Assembly: GCA_016872875.1 (NCBI GenBank)
Contig: VGYW01000316.1
Location: 1 to 9,950, forward strand
Reading direction: 5' to 3'
DNA length: 9,950 bases
DNA from: Planctomycetota bacterium
GTDB taxonomy: Bacteria; Planctomycetota; PUPC01; DSUN01
Part shown: positions 5,501 through 9,950 of the stretch, piece by piece
How the letters are laid out: every line of letters begins with the position of its first letter
Position numbering within the stretch: the first letter of the stretch is position 1
Notes under the pieces: model-generated
Told to the model about the DNA's origin: nothing
Database searches by the model: none
The model's input: only the letters and a program-made list of their open reading frames with translations
Made by a program: the position numbers and the translations under genes

Positions 5501-6727
5501 GTTCGTAGTTCCGCCTTCAGGCGGTCTTCCGGATCGGTCCAACGAGAGCACGGCAATCTCGTCGTCGTAGCCGGTGTGCGGGAGGCTGGAGTTGCTCTCC
5601 CAGTTCTGCACGAGGCCGAGTCGGGGCGACTTCTCACCGCGCTTGACGAGCAGGATGCGGTCGAAGTCGAGGAGCGGGTTGGCCAGGAGCGCCTCGCGCT
5701 GAAGCGCGAGGAAATCGCTGTCGAGCTTCTCCCGCGTCTCCTTTGGGGTTCTCGCGTCCGCGGCTTTGAGCGAAGCCTTCAGGGTTTCGAGGCGCTTGCG
5801 GAAGTCAGGGCCTTTGGGGTAGCGCTCGCCGAAGGTCGCGATCAGGTCGTTGAGGGCCAGCTCGAGCGCCTCGACGGCCTTCTCGGAGATGCCGGCCGCC
5901 ACATAGGCTTGGGCAGGCGGCGGGGCCGCAGGCTTGGGCAGGGGCTTCACGACCACCTTCTCCCACGACTTCGGCGCCGCAAGGTAGTTCAGGATGTTGG
6001 TGGTCAGGCGTTCGAGGTTGCCGCGATGCGGGTTCTGCGCGTAGGCGTAGTGGGGCAGGCGCCAGCCCATCACGATGATGCGGCCTTTGCCGACCTCGTA
6101 CTCGGCGAAGGGATTCTCCGAGCCGCCCGGCGTCCGGGCCAGGAGCATGCCCTTCGAGGGGCCGCCGGAGGCGTGGAAGTCGGAGAAGGCGGGGTAGCCC
6201 TTGTCGCTGATCGGCACGACGCCGTCGGGCAGGCCGCGGAAGACCGGGTGGCGCGTCTCGACCGCCACGAGGCCGGCCGGGCTGTTGTCGTTGCCCGGCC
6301 CGCCGAGCCGCGGGTTGATCGGCTCGATGCGGAGCCAGTGGACCATGCTCAGCGCGGCGCCCGAGAGGTAGAGCCCGCCGCCGCCCTCGGCGAACTTGCG
6401 AAGCGCGTCGAGCGTCTTCTGGTCGTAGATGGGCGGCGGCTGCTCGACGGAATCGCCCTGGTGGAACCACAGGGCGGCGAAGCCGTCGAGCGCGACCTCC
6501 TGCCCCTTCTCGTCGGTGAACTTGCCGGGCGCCGCGACGACCACGAGTGTCGCCTTGAGCTGCCTCGTCGCCAGCGCGACCGCCGCCTGGCCCTCCGGCC
6601 CCAACTTGTCCGCCGCCTGCGGCACGAGGAGGCCGGCCTGGCCTTCTCCCGCCTCGGCGGCGATGGGAGGTAAAGCCGCGGCAATCCACCCCGCCAACGC
6701 GCAGGCAGTGGCACCCAGGCGTTTCAT
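2501..6727 (-). CDS. HzsA-like multidomain cytochrome with FGE-like C-terminus
   Basis: 1408-residue exported protein. Domains in order: a signal peptide, residues 1-26 (cleavage likely after AEA); a glutamine-amidotransferase/ThuA-like domain, about 32-250 (GGGGLYLSGA, VGKGRIIVMGWR) without an obvious nucleophile Cys; a helical stretch, about 275-355, ending REALLANPLLDFDRILLVKR; a beta-propeller related to the middle domain of hydrazine synthase alpha subunit, about 356-850 (YLPDGRILFTST, WPKFLHPWPLSDKYI); two heme-c sites, CVGCH at 861-865 and 911-915, the second in a planctomycete-type FKREVQPVLDYWCVGCHDG; a His-rich KKGHHGVF block near 993; and a SUMF1/FGE-like domain, about 1105-1400 (LPTEAQWEW, GLHDMVGNVWEWT, VVRGGSW, VGFRVV). 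The catalytic cysteine pair expected soon after RGGSW in true FGE is absent (SWYTRPHRARSAFR), so formylglycine formation is unlikely. The ATG at 6727 is backed by GGAGGAG 6 nt upstream. Several in-frame repeats sit in linkers. Likely an envelope redox or binding protein; hydrazine synthesis itself is not implied. Confidence 0.85.
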   Translation of the reverse strand: MKRLGATACALAGWIAAALPPIAAEAGEGQAGLLVPQAADKLGPEGQAAVALATRQLKATLVVVAAPGKFTDEKGQEVALDGFAALWFHQGDSVEQPPPIYDQKTLDALRKFAEGGGGLYLSGAALSMVHWLRIEPINPRLGGPGNDNSPAGLVAVETRHPVFRGLPDGVVPISDKGYPAFSDFHASGGPSKGMLLARTPGGSENPFAEYEVGKGRIIVMGWRLPHYAYAQNPHRGNLERLTTNILNYLAAPKSWEKVVVKPLPKPAAPPPAQAYVAAGISEKAVEALELALNDLIATFGERYPKGPDFRKRLETLKASLKAADARTPKETREKLDSDFLALQREALLANPLLDFDRILLVKRGEKSPRLGLVQNWESNSSLPHTGYDDEIAVLSLDRSGRPPEGGTTNGRPPEGGTPNGGKLSTLFRPEGGRFVGDVDLHWDADRVLFSMPGQNKRWQVHELTLKPPAGSQPAGGYDVRELPLIIQPDVDNYDACYLPDGRILFTSTACFTGVPCVTGSSHVSNIYLYDPNLPRAWEPAGGSAAGGYGSIRRLTFEQDHDWCPTVLNNGRVLYLRWEYSDIPHYVSRILFHMNPDGTEQMEFYGSNSYWPNANFYARPCPNHPTRFVGIVGGHHDSPRMGELVLFDVAQGRREADGVIQRIPGRGKPVEPKILDGLVGGSWPKFLHPWPLSDKYIITACQPSGNARWGIYLVDVFDNILLLKEEPFYALLEPIPFRKTPKPPIVPDKVDLARKDAVVYMGDVYTGGGLKDVPRGTVKKLRLFTYQFAYHGMGSQVNRVGLDGPWDVKRIIGTVPVEPDGSAYFRVPANVPISVQPLDGDGKALQLMRSWMVAMPGETLSCVGCHESQNSSPPNRNAAAFTKPPADMTPWYGPTRGFSFKREVQPVLDYWCVGCHDGTAQPLAGGKAIPDYTARDEVHPKARDKGYNSGTRFSPSYLALRSFVRGHTIESDIHLLTPCEFHADTTHLIQKLKKGHHGVFPDAEAMDRIVTWIDLNTPYHGTWHEIVGMGRVANQRDRRRAMDKLYAGIDEDPEAIYDVTYKPPESFVPRATSREPEGPSRVTRHASGWPFDTTEAKKKQTALGDVEQSLDLGGGIKLELVRIPSGEFLMGDATGDADEKPVCRVKIEKPFWIGKLEVTNEQFALFDPTHDSRLETGDFLQFSVQERGYPANGPRQPVCRVNWHQAMAFCKWLSDKTGQAFTLPTEAQWEWACRAGTSTPLYYGGLETDFAKLANLADHTLRFVDTFGWGLPSGAVPPWRPAVETVNDRFKVSAPVGSFEPNPWGLHDMVGNVWEWTRSAYRPYPYDEGDGRDSAIADCGLRIADLNAQSEIRNPKSEIARRFVVRGGSWYTRPHRARSAFRLSYPAWQRVYDVGFRVVAADAPKQVKR
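2654..2722. repeat. Two heptanucleotide arrays inside the FGE-like domain
   Basis: GATTTCG is repeated four times (2654-2681), then after a 13-nt spacer AATCCGC is repeated four times (2695-2722). The second array read on the other strand (GCGGATT) resembles the first (CGGATTT), so the pair forms an imperfect inverted repeat. It encodes residues about 1336-1358 of the large protein, between the VWEWT motif and VVRGGSW of the FGE-like domain. Neither heptamer contains a stop codon in any frame on the coding strand. Confidence 0.9.
3471..3527. repeat. Heptanucleotide arrays in the HzsA/FGE linker
   Basis: GACGCGT is repeated three times (3471-3491), followed by the palindromic core GCCTTCAGGC (3497-3506) and a second array, GGCTCGC/GGCTCGT, repeated three times (3504-3524). 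It encodes residues about 1067-1086, exactly between the heme-bearing region and the FGE-like domain. The core also occurs in the 30-bp repeats at 5471-5530 and, as GGCCTTCAGGCC on the other strand, in the hairpin at 1858-1869. Confidence 0.85.
5086..5134. repeat. In-frame palindromic repeat in the propeller (copy 1)
   Basis: AACCTCCCGCGGG (5101-5113) and CCCGCGGGAGGTT (5122-5134) are a perfect 13-bp inverted repeat with an 8-nt loop, preceded by a partial copy AACCTCCCGC at 5086-5095. It encodes residues about 532-548 (Pro/Ala/Gly-rich) between the LYDPN and RRLTF blade segments. Its arms match those of the element at 5299-5331. Confidence 0.9.
5299..5331. repeat. In-frame palindromic repeat in the propeller (copy 2)
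   Basis: Perfect 15-bp inverted repeat, AACCTCCCGCGGGTT (5299-5313) and AACCCGCGGGAGGTT (5317-5331), with a 3-nt loop. It encodes residues about 466-477 of the large protein (LKPPAGSQPAGGYDV region), a probable loop. The arms are the same as in the copy at 5101-5134, so both belong to one dispersed family. Confidence 0.92.
5471..5530. repeat. Two tandem 30-bp repeats in the propeller region
   Basis: Two 30-bp units (5471-5500 and 5501-5530) differ at only two positions. Each holds the palindrome CCGCCTTCAGGCGG and starts with GTTCG(G/T)AGT. On the coding strand they give the decapeptide repeat RPPEGGTTNG / RPPEGGTPNG (residues about 400-419), lying between IAVLSLD and LSTLFR. The second unit shares GTTCGTAGT and the CTTCAG-centred hairpin with the intergenic repeat at 1825-1880. 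Confidence 0.92.
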
Positions 6728-6750
6728 CTTCTGCTCCTCCGATACCGCCT

Positions 6751-6778
6751 ATCTTACCGCTCTGCGTCCCTGCGTCAA
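6751..6778 (-). promoter_or_regulatory. Promoter candidate for the HzsA-like gene
   Basis: On the minus strand, TTGACG (6778-6773) and TAAGAT (6756-6751) are separated by 16 nt. The predicted transcript would start near 6744, only about 17 nt before the ATG at 6727 but just including the GGAGGAG ribosome binding site at 6740-6734. The -10 box matches consensus at four of six positions. Confidence 0.5.
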
Positions 6779-6799
6779 GGAGGGCGGCGGCCGGCGGAT

Positions 6800-6828
6800 T
6801 TGATTCCCGTGGGCAGGTTTCATATGAT
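6800..6828 (+). promoter_or_regulatory. Sigma70-type promoter of the PQQ-propeller gene
   Basis: TTGATT (6800-6805) and TATGAT (6823-6828) are separated by the optimal 17 nt. Transcription would start near 6835, leaving a leader of about 30 nt with AGGA (6854-6857) 7 nt before the ATG at 6865. It lies back to back with the promoter candidate for the HzsA-like gene, so one 137-bp region (6728-6864) appears to serve both genes. The -35 box is the same as that of the UPF0175 promoter. Confidence 0.7.
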
Positions 6829-6853
6829 CGGGCACATTACGTCGGGCCTGATC

Positions 6854-6857
6854 AGGA
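6854..6857 (+). promoter_or_regulatory. Ribosome binding site deciding ATG 6865 over GTG 6862
   Basis: AGGA lies 7 nt before the ATG at 6865 but only 4 nt before the alternative GTG at 6862, so the ATG is the better start. Confidence 0.55.
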
Positions 6858-6864
6858 AGCCGTG

Positions 6865-9522
6865 ATGGGCAGGACAGGGCTGAGGCCGCGGCATCTTCTC
6901 CTCGTCGGCGTTTGGCTGCTCGCGGTGGGCGGGCAGGCGGAGGCCGTGGTGCCGGTGCTCGTGGGGCCGCTCCAGGCGCTCCTGGCGATCCTCCCCTGGC
7001 TGCTGAGCGCTCTGGGCGGGATGCTGGTCGCCTTCTTCCGGCCATCCTTCTACGTGAAGCTGGCGCGCTTCCTGTGGCACCAGAAGGTCTTCACCGCGAT
7101 CCTGATCGGGGTCGTCGCGGGGATCGTGTTCGCGGCGCGGCACAACTGGGGCGGCGCGGGGCCGGCCGCGGGCGAGATGCGGGCGGGGAGCGATTGGCCC
7201 GCCTTCCGCGGGGGGCCGAGCCGTCGCGCCGCGGTCCTCGACGCGCCCGAGCCGACCCTGCCCGAGACCATTTGGAACTTCAAGTCCGACGCCAAGTGCA
7301 TCTACGCCTCGCCCGCGGTCATCGGCAATCGCCTCTACGTCACCACCGCCGAGAAGGGGGTCTTCACCGACCGCGGGGCCGTGCTCTGCCTCGATGCCGA
7401 GACGGGCGGCGAGGTGTGGCGATACTCCCCATCGAACTTCCGCGCAACCTTCTCCTCGCCCTCCGTGAAGGACGGCTATCTCGTCGTCGGCGAGGGCCTG
7501 CACTACACGACCGATTCGCGCATCAACTGCCTGGACCTCAAGGGCAACCTGCTCTGGGAGCTTCGCACCAAGAGCCACGTCGAATCCGCCCCCTGCATCT
7601 ACAACGGCCGCGTCTACATCGGCGCGGGCGACGACGGTTACTACTGCATTGACCTCAAGCCCGGCCCCGACGGCAAGCCGAACGTGGTCTGGCACCTCGA
7701 CGGCAAGAAGTATCCCGACTGCGAGACGGCGCACCTGGTGGCCGACGGGATGGTCTTCCTCGGCCTCGGCATGGCGGGCAACGCCGTCCTTGGCCTCGAC
7801 GCCGAGACGGGCAAGGAGGTCTGGCGCCTCGACACGCCCTATCCCGCCTTCGCCCCGCCCGCCCTCGCCGACGGCAAGCTCTACGTGGGCATGGGCAACG
7901 GCAACTACGTGGAGACCGCCGAGCAGGTGCGCGACAACGTGCTGAAGAAGATGCGCGACGCCGGCAAGTCCGCCGCCGAGCTTGCCGAGGCCGAGAAACG
8001 CCTCGGCCCCGCAGGCGAGGTCTGGTGCATCGAGCCAATGACGGGCAAGAAGCTCTGGGCCTTCCAGACGCCGCAGGTCATCCTCGGAGCCATCGCTGTC
8101 GCCGGCGACCGCCTCTACTTCGGGGCGCGCGACGGCCAGTTCTACTGCCTCTCCACCGCGGGCCGGCTCATCAAGAGCTGGAACGCCTACGAGCCAATCC
8201 TCGCCTCGCCCGCGGTCGGCGGCGAGTTCGCCTACGTCGTCACGAACTCCGGCCGCCTCCACTGCCTGAAGGCCGACACGTTGGAGCCTGTGTGGGACAC
8301 GAGCCTGGGCCAGGGGGCGAACTTCATCAGCTCGCCCACCCTCGCACTCGGCCACATCTACGTCGGCACGGAGCAGGATGGCCTCAAGTGCATCGGCCGC
8401 CGCGGCGAAAAGCTCCCGCCCCTCTGGACGGGCATGGAGCGCGGCGGCAGCGACGGCTCGTCGCTCCCCGAGCGCGGCCAGCTCCTCTGGCGCTACCCGA
8501 AGGAGACCAACGACAAGTTCGCCGTCACCGCCCCAATCGTCCCCTGGGGCGACGGCCTAGCCGTCCCCTGCACCCTCGATGGCAAGGCCATGCTCCTCAA
8601 GCTCAAGCTCGGCCGCCAAATCGAGGACGAGCAGCGGGTTGTTATCAAGCACAATAGCCCTCGCCTCATCCAGATCGCGCCCGCATCGCTCGGCGAAATG
8701 GCGTTCGTCGCAGATGGCTCGCCTGGCCAGATCGGGCGTGAACTCTTCTGCTACGCAGGCGACGGCACGCCGGTGTGGGGCTTTGGTCTTAGACGCGATG
8801 GCACCGGGTCGTTCGCGATGGATCGCAGCCACGCTTACGCATGGGGCACTGCCGGAACTCTGGGTTGCGCCCCGGTGGACGGAGGCGTGAAGCGGCCCCG
8901 GAGACCTGGCATGTTGCTCTCGGGGACGGGAGGATCCCCACTTTGGTATGCCGAGCCTGGGGCTGGCGGCTTGCCCCCGGCGCCGGGGGAGGGGATTCTC
9001 GCGGTGGCGACGAACACGGAGCTGTTGGCGCTGGACGACAGCACGGGGACGGTGCTGTGGCGGGTCCAGTTGAAGGAAACGCCGCTCTTCGGCCCCGTGC
9101 GGCTGCCGAAGGGCATCGTGCTGGCGATGCCGAAGGGCATCGCAGTCCACAAGATCGTGGACGGCTCGGTGGCGTTGGCAGTTGATTGCGGCCCGCTCGC
9201 CGCGCCGCTCAATGCAGATGCCGATCGTATCGCGGCCATCACGAAGTCCGGCGAGCTGCTAGTCCTGGCCGCCAGCGACGGCAAGCAACTCGCCAAGGTG
9301 TCCGACGTGGCCGGCCGCGTGCCGCCGCTGCTCCTGGGCGACAAGGTGCTGTTCGTGAACAAGGACCTCACGCTGCTGCGCGAGGGCGAGGACGTGCCCG
9401 TCCAGTGGGCGCGCACCGCCTGGCTCGGCACTGTGACCACCCCGCTCGTGCTGCTCGATGGCAATGTTTACTTTGCCACGGAGAGCAAGGGGGTTGTGTG
9501 CATTGGGGCCCCTAAGCGTTGA
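6865..9522 (+). CDS. Membrane-anchored PQQ-type beta-propeller protein
   Basis: 885 residues. The N-terminus has three hydrophobic segments, about 10-27, 29-58 and 75-92, the first possibly a signal anchor, followed by a long extracytoplasmic part. The propeller starts at DWPAFRGG (110-117), the usual opening of planctomycete PQQ-like proteins, and carries repeated blade motifs: LCLDAETGGEVWRY (174-187), LGLDAETGKEVWRL (309-322), CIEPMTGKKLWAF (388-400) and LALDDSTGTVLWRV (721-734). Residues 351-384 are a charged helical insertion between blades. Whether it binds PQQ or is only a structural propeller cannot be told from the sequence. ATG 6865 is preferred over GTG 6862 because AGGA then sits 7 nt upstream. 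It is divergent from the HzsA-like gene. Codon choice shifts from C-ending to G-ending codons after about 8880. The final codons and stop lie inside a repeat copy. Confidence 0.88.
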   Translation: MGRTGLRPRHLLLVGVWLLAVGGQAEAVVPVLVGPLQALLAILPWLLSALGGMLVAFFRPSFYVKLARFLWHQKVFTAILIGVVAGIVFAARHNWGGAGPAAGEMRAGSDWPAFRGGPSRRAAVLDAPEPTLPETIWNFKSDAKCIYASPAVIGNRLYVTTAEKGVFTDRGAVLCLDAETGGEVWRYSPSNFRATFSSPSVKDGYLVVGEGLHYTTDSRINCLDLKGNLLWELRTKSHVESAPCIYNGRVYIGAGDDGYYCIDLKPGPDGKPNVVWHLDGKKYPDCETAHLVADGMVFLGLGMAGNAVLGLDAETGKEVWRLDTPYPAFAPPALADGKLYVGMGNGNYVETAEQVRDNVLKKMRDAGKSAAELAEAEKRLGPAGEVWCIEPMTGKKLWAFQTPQVILGAIAVAGDRLYFGARDGQFYCLSTAGRLIKSWNAYEPILASPAVGGEFAYVVTNSGRLHCLKADTLEPVWDTSLGQGANFISSPTLALGHIYVGTEQDGLKCIGRRGEKLPPLWTGMERGGSDGSSLPERGQLLWRYPKETNDKFAVTAPIVPWGDGLAVPCTLDGKAMLLKLKLGRQIEDEQRVVIKHNSPRLIQIAPASLGEMAFVADGSPGQIGRELFCYAGDGTPVWGFGLRRDGTGSFAMDRSHAYAWGTAGTLGCAPVDGGVKRPRRPGMLLSGTGGSPLWYAEPGAGGLPPAPGEGILAVATNTELLALDDSTGTVLWRVQLKETPLFGPVRLPKGIVLAMPKGIAVHKIVDGSVALAVDCGPLAAPLNADADRIAAITKSGELLVLAASDGKQLAKVSDVAGRVPPLLLGDKVLFVNKDLTLLREGEDVPVQWARTAWLGTVTTPLVLLDGNVYFATESKGVVCIGAPKR
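8974..8989. repeat. 16-bp perfect palindrome in the PQQ-type gene
   Basis: CCCCCGGCGCCGGGGG is perfectly self-complementary. It encodes part of a Gly/Pro-rich stretch (GGLPPAPGEG, residues about 701-710) between propeller blades, much like the palindromes in the large minus-strand gene. A second copy is not seen in this window, so its repeat status is uncertain. Confidence 0.5.
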
Positions 9523-9527
9523 CCGGT

Positions 9528-9568
9528 GATCCGACTGATCCGACCGATCCGACGGATCGGACCGATCG
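9528..9568. repeat. 9-bp tandem array, copy A
   Basis: Just over four units of GATCCGAC(N) with a 9-bp period, one of them carrying GATCGGACC. It starts five bases after the stop of the PQQ-type gene and forms the left part of composite repeat A. The block matching copy B begins at AGCGTTGACCGG (9515), inside the last codons of that gene. Confidence 0.9.
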
Positions 9569-9576
9569 CTCCTTCC

Positions 9577-9706
9577 CTCTCGTTCCCACGCTCCGCGTGG
9601 GAACGCAGGGGCTGCGACGCTCCGCGTCGGGTGGCCGGCCCTGACGCAGCGGAAGGACGCAGAGCGTCCGGGGATTCCGTTCCCACGCGGAGCGTGGGAA
9701 CGAGAG
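9577..9706. repeat. 130-bp REP-like element with inverted ends, copy A
   Basis: The ends (9577-9605 and 9678-9706) are 29-bp perfect inverted repeats. Each end is itself a hairpin: at the left, CGTTCCCACG and CGTGGGAACG around CTCCG. Two more hairpins lie inside, CGACGC-TCC-GCGTCG (9615-9629) and GGACGC-AGA-GCGTCC (9655-9669). It encodes no convincing protein. The layout resembles paired REP/BIME elements or a small non-autonomous element. As the first strong stem after the PQQ-type gene it might also limit transcription. The 53 nt to the next copy (9707-9759) contain nothing recognised. Confidence 0.88.
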
Positions 9707-9772
9707 GTGTGGGTGATGGCTGACTTGCCACAGCTCATCTATTTCTTCGGCGGGGGCACAGCGTTGACCGGT

Positions 9773-9813
9773 GATCCGACTGATCCGACCGATCCGACCG
9801 ATCCGACGGATCG
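9773..9813. repeat. 9-bp tandem array, copy B
   Basis: Four units of GATCCGAC(N) plus a partial one, again with a 9-bp period. Copy B has GATCCGACC at the third unit where copy A has GATCCGACG, so the two arrays have diverged internally. It starts 245 bp after copy A and is likewise preceded by AGCGTTGACCGG (from 9760). Confidence 0.9.
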
Positions 9814-9821
9814 CACCTCCC

Positions 9822-9950
9822 CTCTCGTTCCCACGCTCCGCGTGGGAACGCAGGGGCTGCGACGCTCCGCGTCGGGTGGCCGGCCCTGACGCAGCGGAAG
9901 GACGCAGAGCGTCCGGGGATTGCGTTCCCACGCGGAGCGTGGGAACGAGA
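9822..9950. repeat. REP-like element with inverted ends, copy B, cut by window edge
   Basis: Matches copy A over its visible 129 bases with a single mismatch (ATTGCG here, ATTCCG in A, just before the right inverted end). By comparison with copy A one base is missing at the window end. The same offset of 245 bp as the 9-bp arrays shows that array and element were duplicated together. Confidence 0.88.

Noticed and set aside
4133..6673. Long plus-strand open frames (4133-5341, 5345-6673) opposite the large gene
   Set aside because: They are antisense to clear HzsA-like, signal-peptide-bearing coding sequence and have no recognisable domains or ribosome binding sites.
2501..6727. True hydrazine synthase subunit
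   Set aside because: HzsA-like proteins occur widely in planctomycetes that do not perform anammox; no hzsB/hzsC neighbours are present and the domain order differs, so the enzyme name is not applied.
6820..8355. A 511-codon minus-strand open frame
   Set aside because: Antisense to the PQQ-type gene, whose blade motifs are clear; it would also cover the shared promoter region.
9577..9706. Complete insertion sequence
   Set aside because: Only 130 bp with no transposase frame; the structure fits a REP-like or non-autonomous element.
9515..9950. CRISPR array
   Set aside because: Repeats are tandem without unique spacers (9-bp arrays) or are only two copies of a long palindromic element; no cas genes.

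Overview
The window is GC-rich by eye and densely coding. Its gene content suggests a planctomycete or a close PVC-group relative, most likely uncultured. The basis is a giant secreted HzsA-like protein with planctomycete-style c-heme motifs and a fused formylglycine-generating-enzyme-like domain, a membrane-anchored PQQ-type beta-propeller protein, and many short palindromic and heptanucleotide repeats. This assignment is inference; there is no rRNA, tRNA or other phylogenetic marker in the window.

Layout. Positions 2-865 (+) are the 3' part of a protein that resembles the C45 / acyl-CoA:6-APA acyltransferase family; its start lies off the window. It converges on, and overlaps by four bases (CTAG, 862-865), a complete minus-strand cysteine synthase of CysM type (862-1773). 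Between cysM and the next minus-strand gene is a 56-bp hairpin repeat (1825-1880). Then comes a small UPF0175 antitoxin-like gene (1939-2193) with a near-consensus promoter, followed by a 307-bp non-coding stretch (2194-2500) holding that promoter and an inverted repeat. A 4.2-kb minus-strand gene (2501-6727) encodes a 1408-residue exported protein: a glutamine-amidotransferase/ThuA-like N-terminal domain, an HzsA-like beta-propeller, two CXXCH heme sites and a C-terminal SUMF1/FGE-like domain without the usual catalytic cysteines. A 137-bp divergent promoter region (6728-6864) separates it from a plus-strand gene (6865-9522) for an 885-residue membrane-anchored PQQ-type propeller protein. From 9515 to the window end lie two copies of a ~190-bp composite repeat, each a 9-bp tandem array plus a 130-bp element with inverted ends.

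How the genes may work together. The two large proteins are divergently transcribed from adjacent promoters and both are predicted to act outside the cytoplasm, one carrying c-type hemes and one a possible quinone-cofactor or scaffold propeller. A shared envelope redox role is reasonable but unproven. The cysM and UPF0175 genes show no functional link to them.

The most distinctive signal is repeat invasion. At least five separate repeat-like insertions, of types normally expected between genes, sit in frame within the 4.2-kb gene, mostly at domain linkers or propeller loops. One shares its sequence core with the intergenic repeat next to cysM. At the right end, a repeat copy also supplies the last codons and stop of the PQQ-type gene.
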